DNA of 64,000 nucleotides from Acidobacteriaceae bacterium (GTDB lineage: Bacteria; Acidobacteriota; Terriglobia; Bryobacterales; Bryobacteraceae), in NCBI GenBank assembly GCA_903970405.1, contig CAJCIT010000152.1, positions 1 to 64,000 of the forward strand, given 5' to 3'. Each line of letters begins with the position of its first letter. Position 1 is the stretch's first letter. This document shows positions 1-9,197 of the stretch, piece after piece. The translations under genes and the position numbers were made by a program. The notes under the pieces are model-generated. The model was not told where the DNA came from, did no database searches, and saw nothing but the letters and a program-made list of their open reading frames with translations.

Positions 1-7
1 TCAGTTC

Positions 8-79
8 TCAGGGAGCGACCGGTTGACAGGACAGAACCCATCAATAACTGGTCGCCCCCGGACGGTCGCGGCTCTGAAG
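8..79. repeat. Family A inverted-repeat element, copy 1
   Basis: A left arm (CAGGGAGCGACCGG, 9-22) and a right arm (about 50-79, containing GACGGTCGCGGCTCTGAAG) form an imperfect inverted pair around a short spacer. The same arms recur at 12.87, 15.68, 35.2, 35.4, 48.4, 51.2, 53.5 and 60.3 kb. The element may extend left of the window. It lies 80 bases before the toxin-like gene. REP/BIME-like status is inference from recurrence and palindromy. Confidence 0.75.
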
Positions 80-159
80 CATCGGCGCTTAAGTCGGGCT
101 TCAATTTTTCACACGTCCCATCGAGCGATGGACGCATCCCAGGCTACGATGAAATCGTC

Positions 160-537
160 ATGATCTCAGGTTCACATCCCGCGGCTTCGCGCCTGGTCCG
201 CATTGTGGTGGCCTTCCTTTTGCCTTCGCTGCTACTCACCGCGGGCGGGCCGGGGTTCCGTTCTCAGAAACAGTTTCGCGAGCACTATGCGAAACACGGC
301 CGGGAATTCGGCGATGTCACACCTGAACGGTATCTGGCGCTGGCCCAGCAACTGCGGGATGCGCCCAAAGGCGGCGACATTCTTGAAGCCGTTCGCGCTG
401 ACGGCTCCATCACCAGGTTCGACCGCCGCCGCGGGTACTTCGGGGCCTACAATGCCGACCGCACCATCCGCACGTTTTTCATCCCCAATCAGGGCGAGAG
501 CTACTTCAGGCGCCAAATCAACTCCCCGCACGAGTAA
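160..537 (+). CDS. Small exported nuclease-toxin-like protein
   Basis: A 125-residue protein. Residues about 11-30 form a hydrophobic signal or anchor segment. The rest matches the pattern I know from C-terminal toxin domains of Rhs/CdiA-type polymorphic toxins: HYAKHGREFG at 42-51, a YLxxAQ helix at 58-63, RFD at 86-88, FGAYN at 94-98 and TIRTFF at 102-107. Those domains are generally thought to be RNases of the barnase/EndoU/RelE fold. Here the domain stands alone behind an export signal instead of at the end of a large carrier. The next gene, 38 bases downstream on the same strand, is a plausible immunity protein. I see no clear ribosome binding site. Family recognition is by eye; nuclease activity is inference. 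Confidence 0.6.
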   Translation: MISGSHPAASRLVRIVVAFLLPSLLLTAGGPGFRSQKQFREHYAKHGREFGDVTPERYLALAQQLRDAPKGGDILEAVRADGSITRFDRRRGYFGAYNADRTIRTFFIPNQGESYFRRQINSPHE

Positions 538-575
538 TATCGGAGTTTACCGACTCCCGCTCGTTCCATCTCCCT

Positions 576-977
576 ATGTCCGACTCGAATCCCTTTTCTT
601 TCGCCCCGCTCAGTGACGAACAGATCCGCCAATACCTGCGCGACAACGGCTCACCCGAACACATCGTGCGCTCTGGACGCGCGGGGCTCATTGAGCGCTG
701 GCAGACTTTTGTTCAGGAAGTGGAAAGCGGATATCACTTCGGACTGGAAGACTACCGGAACGATCTAGACCTGCGCGGCATCATCGAACATACCGGACTT
801 GCCGCGGACCCCGCCGTTGTCGCGGCCGACGAAAAGCTCCGCCCGCTTCTGCAGCCTGCCGCCAATCGCATCTGGGAGAGCTCCGCCGGCGAACCCTTTT
901 GGGACTTTGGCTATCCTAAACGGTCGGGGCGCGACCTCCAGCGCGATCTAAAACGGGAAGGACTCTGGAGCGACTAA
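576..977 (+). CDS. Probable immunity protein of the toxin-like gene
   Basis: A 133-residue soluble, acidic protein with no signal peptide. It has a helical N-terminal half (YLRDNGSPEHIVRSGRAGLI, about 22-41) followed by a WQTFVQEVESGYHFGLEDY segment, and a Trp/Phe-rich end. I do not recognise a named domain with certainty. It starts 38 bases after the exported toxin-like gene, in the same direction, and has the size and charge of cognate immunity proteins that stay in the cytoplasm. The immunity role is inferred from position and size. It could also be an unrelated conserved hypothetical protein. Confidence 0.55.
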   Translation: MSDSNPFSFAPLSDEQIRQYLRDNGSPEHIVRSGRAGLIERWQTFVQEVESGYHFGLEDYRNDLDLRGIIEHTGLAADPAVVAADEKLRPLLQPAANRIWESSAGEPFWDFGYPKRSGRDLQRDLKREGLWSD

Positions 978-1050
978 GGTCGTTCCGGTCTTCGATCGTT
1001 TGCAAACGCCGGCGCTCGCACGGCTTCAGAGCTGCGAACTAAAGGAACTT

Positions 1051-2163
1051 ATGAATCTGAGACTCCGCGGCCTCCTGGCCGCCGCAACCTTGCTCATCCC
1101 AACCGCCTTGCAGGCCGACACAGTTGTCCTGAAGAACGGAGATCGCATTACGGGCTCGGTGGTGAAAACCGACGGCCCAAATCTCATTTTTCACAGCGAA
1201 CTGGCCGGGGACATTAAGGTCCCCCTGGACGCTGTCACCGCGCTGACCACCACCGGGCCCGCGGCTGTCACTTTCAAGGACGGACGCATCGCCGCCGGTC
1301 CCGCCGCACTCGACCCCAGCGCAATTGAGGTCCACACCACGGGCGACGGAACGGTAAAGGCGGACCGCGCCACCGTCGCCGCCATCCGCTCACAGGATGA
1401 GCAGAAGGCCTACCAAGCGAACATTGACCGCTACGCGCACCCCGGCATTTTCGACCTCTGGGCCGGAACCGTGGACGTTGGCCTCGCTGTCTCGCGAGGC
1501 AATTCGCAAACCGCCAACTTCAGCACGGCGTTTCATGCCACCCGCGCCACCAAGCGCGACAAGTTGAATGTTTATTTCACGTCCATTTACGCCACCCAGG
1601 AAACGTACACGCCCGGCGTTTCGCCGCTGGTCTCGAGATACGAGTCCGGCACATCGGCCAACGCCAAGCGCGGCGGCCTCTCCGACAACATCAATGTCAG
1701 CGCGAAGTTCTTCGTATGGGGTTCCCTGGATTTTGAGAATAACGCCCTGCAGGAACTCAATTTGCGAGTCAATCCGGCCGGGGGTCTGGGCTATCACGTC
1801 TTCAAAAGCGACAAGGGTTATTTCGACCTCCAAGCCGGCGCCTCCCTGAATCGCGAGTGGTTTGCCTCCTCGAACCAGACCTACGCCGAAGCCGTGGTGA
1901 GCGACGAGTACGACCGGACGATCAACAAGCGCAGCCACATTCACCAGAGCTTCCGCTTCTTCCCCAACGTCAGCGACACCGGCCAGTACCGGATGAATCT
2001 GGACGTCACCGGGTCGACCGCGCTGACCAAACTTCTATCGTTCCAGGTGAGCTTGAGCGACCGGTATATCTCGAATCCCCCGGCCACCTTCTTTCCGGCC
2101 GCGCCCATCAAGAATAACGACTTGATTTTCACCACCGGGGTCCGGATGACGTTTGCCCGCTGA
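1051..2163 (+). CDS. DUF481 family outer-membrane barrel protein
   Basis: The start at 1051 gives a good signal peptide (MNLRLRGLLAAATLLIPTALQA), preferred to an upstream in-frame ATG at 1000 that would bury it. The mature N-terminus carries a small beta domain (VVLKNGDRITGSVV). From about residue 140 to the end the protein shows alternating aromatic/polar strands typical of DUF481 (YdiY-like) salt-induced outer membrane barrels, including an xDLWAGTVDVGLAVSRGNS opening and a C-terminal GVRMTFAR strand ending in Arg. Its function is unknown. It is close to and codirectional with the BNR-repeat gene downstream. Confidence 0.75.
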   Translation: MNLRLRGLLAAATLLIPTALQADTVVLKNGDRITGSVVKTDGPNLIFHSELAGDIKVPLDAVTALTTTGPAAVTFKDGRIAAGPAALDPSAIEVHTTGDGTVKADRATVAAIRSQDEQKAYQANIDRYAHPGIFDLWAGTVDVGLAVSRGNSQTANFSTAFHATRATKRDKLNVYFTSIYATQETYTPGVSPLVSRYESGTSANAKRGGLSDNINVSAKFFVWGSLDFENNALQELNLRVNPAGGLGYHVFKSDKGYFDLQAGASLNREWFASSNQTYAEAVVSDEYDRTINKRSHIHQSFRFFPNVSDTGQYRMNLDVTGSTALTKLLSFQVSLSDRYISNPPATFFPAAPIKNNDLIFTTGVRMTFAR

Positions 2164-2221
2164 CCGGCCGGAGCAGCAGGCGGTTTCGGAATACTCATCG
2201 GTCACAATAGATAGAGTGCCC

Positions 2222-4312
2222 ATGCGGAGGAAAACTTTTCGGAACGCCAAGCTGTGTGTGTGTGCTCTCTCAGCTTTGCTGGCCCTCGGTTCAGTGAGCT
2301 TGTCCCCGCCGGTTTCGGCGGACGGTAAGCCGTCTACTCCAGCGGCCGATCCCAGTGGCGGCAATGTCCCCACGGCGATCACCTGGCGCTCGACCGGTCC
2401 CTGGGGCGGGACCGCGACGTCGATCGCCGTCGATCCCGCCGATCCTCACACCATCCTGGCCGGCGGGCGGAACTCACTGCTCTACCGGTCTATCGATGGG
2501 GGTTCCCAGTGGGGCGTCCTCCACTTTCCCAAGCGCCAGTTCGGTGAAGTCGCCACCATCCTGATCGACCCTCAAAACAGTGCGCACTATCTGGTAGGTC
2601 TGGCGGGCGCCGACCGCGGCGGCCTCTTTGAAAGCAGGGATAGCGGCTCAACCTGGAATCCCGTCAACGGATTACAGGGCTTTGGCGTGCGCGCCCTCGT
2701 CTCCGCCCCCAGCGCGCCAAGTCACTTCGCGGCCGCAACCATGACCGGCGTCTTTCTCAGCACCGACTCCGGCGCCGTGTGGAAGAGGATTTCGCCCGAA
2801 GACGACCCCGCCATGCAGGGAACTACGGCAGTTGCCTTCAATTCTAGAGATCCCGACGTCATCTACGTCGGCACGGTCCATTTGCCGTGGAAGACCACCG
2901 ACGGCGGCAAGACCTGGGAATCCATTCATGACGGAATGATTGACGATTCCGACGTCTTCTCCATCCACGTGGACCCCGCCGAGCCCCAACATATCTTTGC
3001 CAGCGCGTGCAGCGGAATCTACGCGAGCTCGAACGGCGGCGGCCATTGGCGAAAGCTCATGGGCATCCCGAGCACGCATCGCCGCACGTACGTGATCCGC
3101 CAGGATCCGCTGCATCCCTCCACCGTTTACGCCGGAACGACATTGGGCCTGTTCCGCTCCCTCAACAGCGGCTCAACGTGGAAGCAGGTCAGCTTCCAGC
3201 AGGTGAACTGGCTGGCCTTCGATCCTCAACTGAAGCAACGGATGTATCTGGCCATAGAGGGCCTCGGCGTCTATACGAGCGACGATCAGGGCGAAACCAT
3301 GGCGCCGCTCAACCAGGGCTTTATCGATCGCCGCCTCACCAGCGTCACTCTCAGCGGCGGCCGCCTGATGGCCGTGGAACCCCAGATCGGCGGCACCACG
3401 GGCCTTTTCAGCAGCAAGGATCGGGGCGAGACATGGGATCGCCTCGAAACTTCGAACGGCCTGGAAGGCGTCCATCTTGAGTATCTGATCGGCCTGCCCG
3501 ATGACGAGAAGCTTCTTCTTGGGGCCACCGCCCACGGCATCTACAAATCCAGTGACGGCGGCGTCTCCTGGAACCCACTCACCGTCATGGTGCGGAACGA
3601 ATCCTTCCGGATTCAGAATTCCCACCCTCCCAAGGGCTCAAAGCAACCCGCTGCTACCGTCGTGTCCCTGGGTCCTCTTCATCCGCTTCCGATTCACGAC
3701 GTGCATGGCCTCTACACCGCCAAGAGCGGCACGCAGGGGGTGATCTACGCGGCCACCGATCGAGGACTGCTCTCCACCAAAGACCAGGGAGAAAAGTGGG
3801 TGCTCGCCAACATTCCCGGCGCCGGTTCCGTCGAGGCCCTTTCCATCTCGCCATCGAACGATGGCCGGATGGTGGTTCGCGGGGCAAGCATATTTTTTTC
3901 CCGGGACTTTGGACAGCACTGGCAGTCAGTGGGATTCCCGAGAGAGCTTACATTTCTTAACGAAATTGCGCTCCCTGGCCGCCCGTCATCACCTTGGCTG
4001 GGCGCCATGAGCGATGGGCTGTTTGAGTCACCCGACGAGGGTGGACACTGGTATCGAATCAACCGGGGCGTGCCGGTTTCCACCTTTAATTCAGTTGTTT
4101 ACAATCCGGCTGACGAAACGAATGCGTTCGCGGTGACGTACGGACAGTTGTTTGTCAGCCGGGATGGAGGCGCTTCGTGGCGGTCGCCGGCAGAACGTGA
4201 ACCGGCTTACCAATTGCGCCGCTTGTGGATGCCCGGGGCTTTCGAAGATCGGCTCTTTGCTCTTACAAATGAGTTCGGTTTGGTCTTTCGCAACAGCCCC
4301 ATAATTCGCTAA
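2222..4312 (+). CDS. Exported BNR/Asp-box repeat beta-propeller protein
   Basis: The start at 2222 leaves a basic N-terminus and hydrophobic signal sequence (residues about 12-33); an upstream ATG at 2153 overlaps the previous gene and lacks a signal. The protein of about 696 residues contains some 13 Asp-box motifs of the form S-x-D-x-G-x-x-W, for example RSIDGGSQW, ESRDSGSTW, KTTDGGKTW, KSSDGGVSW and VSRDGGASW, spaced about 45-60 residues apart. This predicts one or two beta-propellers like the sortilin/Ycf48 group. No sialidase catalytic residues are evident. It is probably periplasmic or surface-exposed, with binding or assembly as the inferred role. Confidence 0.75.
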   Translation: MRRKTFRNAKLCVCALSALLALGSVSLSPPVSADGKPSTPAADPSGGNVPTAITWRSTGPWGGTATSIAVDPADPHTILAGGRNSLLYRSIDGGSQWGVLHFPKRQFGEVATILIDPQNSAHYLVGLAGADRGGLFESRDSGSTWNPVNGLQGFGVRALVSAPSAPSHFAAATMTGVFLSTDSGAVWKRISPEDDPAMQGTTAVAFNSRDPDVIYVGTVHLPWKTTDGGKTWESIHDGMIDDSDVFSIHVDPAEPQHIFASACSGIYASSNGGGHWRKLMGIPSTHRRTYVIRQDPLHPSTVYAGTTLGLFRSLNSGSTWKQVSFQQVNWLAFDPQLKQRMYLAIEGLGVYTSDDQGETMAPLNQGFIDRRLTSVTLSGGRLMAVEPQIGGTTGLFSSKDRGETWDRLETSNGLEGVHLEYLIGLPDDEKLLLGATAHGIYKSSDGGVSWNPLTVMVRNESFRIQNSHPPKGSKQPAATVVSLGPLHPLPIHDVHGLYTAKSGTQGVIYAATDRGLLSTKDQGEKWVLANIPGAGSVEALSISPSNDGRMVVRGASIFFSRDFGQHWQSVGFPRELTFLNEIALPGRPSSPWLGAMSDGLFESPDEGGHWYRINRGVPVSTFNSVVYNPADETNAFAVTYGQLFVSRDGGASWRSPAEREPAYQLRRLWMPGAFEDRLFALTNEFGLVFRNSPIIR

Positions 4313-4363
4313 CATCAAACATTGGTGTTGGTTAGACTCTAATAAAGAGCGGAGGAGAGAAAA

Positions 4364-6232
4364 ATGAAGATTCGGCATCATAAGCCGATTGGTTCCGCGT
4401 TGCTGTGCTTGGCGCTTCTGTGTGTGGGCTCAAGTGCATCGGCGCAAATTAGGGCGTCAAATGACGAACTTCCGACGGTTCCCGACCTCGTTGAAATCGA
4501 TATCTTCGGTGGCATCAGCGTCTTCGGTCAAGTGAATTACGGCTTGAATACCAAGCTCATCAATGGTGGCGATTCCGGCGTCCGTCTGGGCGTCAACGTA
4601 ACCCGCCGCATAGCCATGGAAGCGTCTTTCAGCTACCTGCAGAACAATACGCGGCTGGTCACGCCGGTTGCCCCGGGTCTCCCCAGCTACGATTTCGGAA
4701 GCCACATTTGGTATCCGACGGGAAGCGTGCTGTATCATTTCACGTCAACTGGAAGCTTTCTCCGGCCATACGTAATAGTTGGCGTTGGACCGGCGATGTT
4801 CGACCCCACCGACACGGCGAAGCTTTTCGCGCGTAATCCTACAACCAATGCCACCTTCGGCTCAGCGAGTCTGGGTAACGATTTGCAGGTTGCGGTCAAC
4901 TACGGCGCCGGCCTGAAGGTTCACTTGTCGCCGCACATCGGTCTGCGGTTTCAAGTTAACGGCATGACCTCGCGCAATCCCACTTTTGGCCTGGCGAGTT
5001 CACCCGACGGCGGACTCTACATTCCGAATCACAGAACCCTCAATGGCCTCCAGGCTACTCTCGGCGTGACGTTCTACGTCGGGCCCACCTACGTTCCGCC
5101 CGTTGTTGTCCCGCCGCAGCCCAAACCAGTTGCTTCGTTGAATGCCGGCGCAATCACCGGTGCTGACGGCGTCCTCTGCCAAGGCAAGGCGATCACTCTC
5201 CACTCCACCGCGTCCGATCCTGAGGGTCACACCCTGGCCTACGTTTGGACGCTGAACGGGGCCACCGCCGGCTCAAACAGCCCCGACTTCACCTTCACTC
5301 CAAACAACGCGGGTGACGACACCGTTTCGTGCAAGGTCACCGACGTGAGCGATCCGAAGCGAACTGTCACTGAAAACGCCTCGTTCTCCGTCAAAGAATA
5401 CCTGCAGCCGCAGATCACGACGCTCACTGCGTCAGCCACTACATTGAGCTGCCCGTCCGACCCGAACGGCACGCACACGGCCACTTTGACCGCCAATGCC
5501 ACCGGTTCGGCCTGCGGCGGCGGACTCAGCTACGTCTGGAAGGTCAGCGAAGGCAGCATCAGCGGCTCGGGCACGTCCGCCACCTTCGATTCCTCCAGTC
5601 TCAACTTCGACGCCAACTCCGGCGTCAACCAGACCAAGACCGTGACGGCCACCTTAACCGCCACCGACGCGACTGGTCACTCCGCGACAAAGACGGTGGA
5701 CATTGTTGTGAACTGCCCGCCGACCATCATCCGCCAGAGCGATATCGTGTTCCCGAAGGACAACGCTCGGGTTAACAACTGCGGTAAGGACGTCTTGAAG
5801 ACTGTCGCTTCGGCGATGGCTTCGAGCGACTACGACGTTGTGCTCATCGGGCACATCGATGGCGACGAAAAGCCTGATCTGCCGCCTACGGGCCGCGGTA
5901 AGAAGCGCGTCGCCGGCGAGAAGCTTGACCAGGCTCGCGCGCTGAACGCAGCGGCTGTCCTCTCGGGCGGCGGCGGCACCTGCGCGTCAATCGATCTGAC
6001 GCGGATCAAGGTGGCATATGCCGGTACGGCGCAAGGCCAAGAACCGAACGGCGTCTGCGGCACTTCCGCTCATCCCTCGGTGAAGGAACGCAAGAAGTCG
6101 GCTGTCAGCGCATCGGATAAGAACCGCCGCGTTGAGGTCTATCTCGTTCCCAAGGGCACCACCAAGGTCCACGACATGGACATCGCTCCGGCTCCTGAGT
6201 CGGTAGTGAAGGCTCTCGGCTGCCCCAAATAA
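4364..6232 (+). CDS. OmpA-family protein with N-terminal barrel and Ig/PKD-like repeats
   Basis: A 622-residue protein with a strong ribosome binding site (GGAGGAG at about 4351) and a signal peptide ending ASA/Q near residue 28. Residues about 40-235 form an eight-strand-like outer membrane barrel (FGGISVFGQVNYGLNTKL to ATLGVTFYVGP). A proline-rich linker follows, then two Ig/PKD-like modules (about 250-345 and 350-450, the second with Cys pairs). Residues about 470-600 form an OmpA-like peptidoglycan-binding domain ending NRRVEVYLVPKG. It should tie the outer membrane to the wall. A perfect terminator follows, so it closes its transcription unit. Confidence 0.85.
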   Translation: MKIRHHKPIGSALLCLALLCVGSSASAQIRASNDELPTVPDLVEIDIFGGISVFGQVNYGLNTKLINGGDSGVRLGVNVTRRIAMEASFSYLQNNTRLVTPVAPGLPSYDFGSHIWYPTGSVLYHFTSTGSFLRPYVIVGVGPAMFDPTDTAKLFARNPTTNATFGSASLGNDLQVAVNYGAGLKVHLSPHIGLRFQVNGMTSRNPTFGLASSPDGGLYIPNHRTLNGLQATLGVTFYVGPTYVPPVVVPPQPKPVASLNAGAITGADGVLCQGKAITLHSTASDPEGHTLAYVWTLNGATAGSNSPDFTFTPNNAGDDTVSCKVTDVSDPKRTVTENASFSVKEYLQPQITTLTASATTLSCPSDPNGTHTATLTANATGSACGGGLSYVWKVSEGSISGSGTSATFDSSSLNFDANSGVNQTKTVTATLTATDATGHSATKTVDIVVNCPPTIIRQSDIVFPKDNARVNNCGKDVLKTVASAMASSDYDVVLIGHIDGDEKPDLPPTGRGKKRVAGEKLDQARALNAAAVLSGGGGTCASIDLTRIKVAYAGTAQGQEPNGVCGTSAHPSVKERKKSAVSASDKNRRVEVYLVPKGTTKVHDMDIAPAPESVVKALGCPK

Positions 6233-6259
6233 GCAAGCCACGTAAGTAAGCACACGAAA

Positions 6260-6290
6260 GGGTCCGGCGAGTCGTCGCCGGACCCTTTTT
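6260..6290 (+). terminator. Rho-independent terminator after the OmpA-family gene
   Basis: A perfect 11-bp stem (GGGTCCGGCGA at 6260-6270 pairing with TCGCCGGACCC at 6275-6285), a GTCG loop and then TTTTT at 6286-6290. It lies 28 bases after the stop codon. Confidence 0.93.
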
Positions 6291-6482
6291 GTCGATGTGG
6301 AAGACGATTGGGGTGGCCCGGGCTTCAGCCACCGCCCTTGCCGAGGGCGGGGTGTTTAATCCCGCCCTTCTAACGCCAGAAGGAAGCGCGCTTCGGCCTT
6401 CGCTTCTCCGCTCGCACAGCGATCGATGAACCTTGGACTCGCCGCGCCTGGCATATGTCCGCTCTTGACGGCTCGACGTCCG

Positions 6483-7085
6483 TTAGGCGGCTCGTTTCAG
6501 GGGATACCTCAGGCGCGGCCTTCCCACCGGTCTCCGTTCCTCCTCATCCTTCACGCTGAACGCCGCGTCCGGGTCCGCGTCCGGAACGCCTGAATTGGGC
6601 GCTGTACTCGTGAAGTACTCATCCAGCGGAAACAGCGCATAGGGCTGCAACTCGCGGAACGTCCTTCCCATCATTTGCTGGATCCGATATACGTGATGAA
6701 AAAAGTCCCCTCTATCCAGGGAAAGCCGCTGGCAACAGAGTTTCCAATCCGCGCCCATCAAAAAGTGAAATCGGAAGATCTTGTATTCCAATTCGTCCAG
6801 CGTGCGCTTGGAAACCAGAACGAAGTCGGCCATGTACTCTTCATCCTTTAATCCCCATGATTTTTTCCGGTCCCGTCCCGGAAGTGGCTCCAATGAGACC
6901 CGGCTAATGTACTTCTCCTTCGAAGCACACCGCTTAAACCTGTCAAAGCAAACCCTAAAGATTGCTCTGAAGACACAGTGACATGGAGTCGACGCTCCGC
7001 CCCGCCCTTCGCGAAGTCCCAAACCGAAGCACATCGTGCACGACTGTTGGGCTAGCGCTAAGGTTTCTGTTCTTGTCCATTGCAT
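6483..7085 (-). CDS. Cys-rich, sigma4-like hypothetical regulator
   Basis: A 200-residue protein. The N-terminal part holds a zinc-ligand-like cysteine set: CTMCFGLG near residues 16-23, CHC near 36-38, then two further Cys (VCFDRFKRC). The central region (about 112-155) reads like sigma-70 region 4: LDELEYKIFRFHFLMGADW, then CCQRLSLDRGDFFHHVYRI as the helix-turn-helix, with no region 2 present. The C-terminus is Arg/Pro-rich (RPVGRPRLRYPLK), possibly a DNA minor-groove contact. I recall similar proteins as conserved hypotheticals in acidobacteria, but no characterised function. It is divergent from the HTH gene across a 306-base AT-rich gap. DNA binding is inference. Confidence 0.6.
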   Translation of the reverse strand: MQWTRTETLALAQQSCTMCFGLGLREGRGGASTPCHCVFRAIFRVCFDRFKRCASKEKYISRVSLEPLPGRDRKKSWGLKDEEYMADFVLVSKRTLDELEYKIFRFHFLMGADWKLCCQRLSLDRGDFFHHVYRIQQMMGRTFRELQPYALFPLDEYFTSTAPNSGVPDADPDAAFSVKDEEERRPVGRPRLRYPLKRAA

Positions 7086-7392
7086 TCGTATTAGCTCATT
7101 TCTCCTGACCGCGTGAAAAACACCAACTACAGACCCTTACCTTAGTACTGGTACAAATCTAACGTAAGACTGAAATGTTTACGTTGCATTTTTAAAAAAT
7201 GTTTTTATTTCCTTGAGAAGAAGTTTGCATTACACGCACAACTGTTATGGGCAGAGTGTTTTAGCGGCAAATGAGCTTATCACGGACAAATTCCCGAACA
7301 ACGCCGACCAAAGCTAAGCAGGGCTAATGTATTTCAACGTGAGATCACTTTTCGCGGTAGAAAGGCCCAAAAACTGGCGATGTATGGGCTAA
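7086..7392. promoter_or_regulatory. AT-rich divergent intergenic region with inverted repeat
   Basis: About 306 bases without a gene, clearly richer in A and T than its surroundings, between two divergent putative regulators. It contains AACGTAA (7161-7167) and its complement TTACGTT (7179-7185) separated by 11 bases, close to GTAC-TG-GTAC (7145-7154). This could be an operator and the promoters of both genes. No promoter hexamer pair is convincing enough to assign. Confidence 0.35.
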
Positions 7393-7725
7393 ATGATCAT
7401 CATCAACTTTGAGCTCCTGCGAACACGGCTGATCGGATATGTCAATTATCGGATCCGTAATGGAGAATACAGTGAGCGCTCGCTCGCGCGGGTCATCGGC
7501 GTCTCTCAGCCCCAATTGCACAACGTATTGAAGGGTTGCCGCGCTCTGGGCCCAGACCTGGCCGATCGCTTGCTCAGGCACTTTCGCATCGGGTGCATCG
7601 ATCTTCTGGAGCCCGGTGAGCTTCAGTTCAGTGTCGAACCCCAGCCCGCCCGATATGACCTGGTCCGGAAGCACTCGCAGACGGCGCGCCGGCTCCGGCC
7701 CGATCCAAAACGCCGCGCGAGCTGA
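7393..7725 (+). CDS. XRE-like helix-turn-helix protein
   Basis: A 110-residue protein. Residues about 27-60 (SERSLARVIGVSQPQLHNVL followed by KGCRALGPDLADRLLRHFRI) form a lambda-repressor-type helix-turn-helix. The rest is basic and ends in an Arg/Lys-rich tail (SQTARRLRPDPKRRAS). No ligand or oligomerisation domain is visible. It is divergent from the Cys-rich sigma4-like gene and convergent with glyA. A small DNA-binding repressor is likely; the inverted repeat at 7161-7185 is a candidate site. Target genes are unknown. Confidence 0.65.
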   Translation: MIIINFELLRTRLIGYVNYRIRNGEYSERSLARVIGVSQPQLHNVLKGCRALGPDLADRLLRHFRIGCIDLLEPGELQFSVEPQPARYDLVRKHSQTARRLRPDPKRRAS

Positions 7726-7768
7726 GGTTGGCCACCTTGCCAATCAAGGAGCCGACACTCCAGGCCAG

Positions 7769-9076
7769 CTATCGCTTCCAGCTATAAAGCGGATACTTCG
7801 ACGTCAGCACAGCCACTTTTTTGCGCACGCGGCCGATCATCTCTTGCGATTTGGCGTTGGTGATGACATCGGCAATCAGGCGCCCCACTTCACGCAGGTC
7901 CTCTTCCACAAACCCACGCGTGGTCACTGCCGGCGTGCCCAGGCGAATGCCGCTCGGGTTCAGTGGGGGATTCACATCGAACGGAATCGAGTTCTTGTTC
8001 ACTGTGATGTAGGCCTCATCCAGCACCTTCTCCGCTTCTTTGCCCTTTACGCCCTTGGCGAAAACATCCATCAGAACCAAGTGCGAGTCCGTCCCGCCGC
8101 TGACCACCCGGAATCCCTCGCTTTGCAGCGAGGAAGCCAAGGCCCGCGCATTCTTCAGAATTTGCTCCTGATAAAGACGGAACTCCGGTGTGAGCGCCTC
8201 CAGGAAGCAAACCGCTTTCGCCGCAATCACGTGGACCAACGGACCGCCTTGTGCGCCCGGGAACACCGCCTTATCGATCGCCGACCCAAACCGGTCCTTC
8301 GCCAGAATGATGCCTGACCGCGGCCCTCGTAGTGACTTGTGTGTCGTCGAAGTCACGATATCGGCATGCTCGCACGGATTCGGATAGACGCCCCCCGCGA
8401 TCAAACCCGAATAATGCGCCATGTCGACCAGGAAGACTGCTCCCACCGCGTCTGCAATCTGGCGGAAGCGCGCAAAGTCGATGACCCGGGAATAAGCGCT
8501 GGCTCCCGCAATGATCATCTTCGGCTTATGTTCGTCCGCGAGCCGCGACACTTCCTCGTAGTCGATCAGCTCAGTGTCCTGCCGCACGCCGTAAGGCACG
8601 ATCTTGTAAAGCTTGCCCGAGAAATTCAAAGGGTGGCCGTGTGTGAGATGCCCGCCGTGCGACAGGTTCATGCCCAGAATCGTGTCGCCCGGCTGCAGCA
8701 CCGCCGCATAAGCCGCCTCATTGGCCTGCGATCCCGAGTGCGGCTGCACATTCGCATACTCCGCCTGGAACAGCTTCTTCGCCCGGTCCCGGGCCAGGTT
8801 CTCAACGATGTCCGCGTATTCGCATCCGCCGTAGTACCGCCTGCCCGGATAACCTTCCGCGTACTTGTTCGTGAAGACGCTCGACATGGCTTCGAGCACC
8901 GCTTCCGACGTGAAGTTCTCACTCGCAATCAGTTCGAGGCGCGTGTTCTGACGGTCCAACTCCTTCCGGGTCGCGTCATAGACCTCCGGGTCAACCTCCT
9001 TCAGCGGACGAGCCATTCGACTCGCGCTGTCTGAAAGGGTCATGAGGGGTTCGGTTAGGGTTTCTGCGGTGCTCAT
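7769..9076 (-). CDS. glyA: Serine hydroxymethyltransferase
   Basis: A 435-residue fold-type I PLP enzyme that interconverts serine and glycine using tetrahydrofolate; cytosolic and central to one-carbon metabolism. Diagnostic stretches are [48 protein letters not shown], and [14 protein letters not shown], whose Lys (near residue 250) is the PLP Schiff base. The length is normal apart from an N-terminal extension of about 20 residues. A GAGGGA ribosome binding site precedes the ATG. It is transcribed away from proS, with about 120 bases between the two starts. Confidence 0.97.
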   Translation of the reverse strand: MSTAETLTEPLMTLSDSASRMARPLKEVDPEVYDATRKELDRQNTRLELIASENFTSEAVLEAMSSVFTNKYAEGYPGRRYYGGCEYADIVENLARDRAKKLFQAEYANVQPHSGSQANEAAYAAVLQPGDTILGMNLSHGGHLTHGHPLNFSGKLYKIVPYGVRQDTELIDYEEVSRLADEHKPKMIIAGASAYSRVIDFARFRQIADAVGAVFLVDMAHYSGLIAGGVYPNPCEHADIVTSTTHKSLRGPRSGIILAKDRFGSAIDKAVFPGAQGGPLVHVIAAKAVCFLEALTPEFRLYQEQILKNARALASSLQSEGFRVVSGGTDSHLVLMDVFAKGVKGKEAEKVLDEAYITVNKNSIPFDVNPPLNPSGIRLGTPAVTTRGFVEEDLREVGRLIADVITNAKSQEMIGRVRKKVAVLTSKYPLYSWKR

Positions 9077-9197
9077 GTGTCCCTCTATTATCGTTCATCG
9101 GCCCCGGCGGAGCAGGAACCGGCTGGAGAGCCAAACCGCACCCGCCTAGCCGGCTCTAAACCACGGGCGCCCCCTCGTGGTACACATCGAAGTACCC

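Noticed and set aside
8339-9034. A 231-codon frame antisense to glyA
   Set aside because: Same reason: complete overlap with a strongly conserved gene and no protein-like features.
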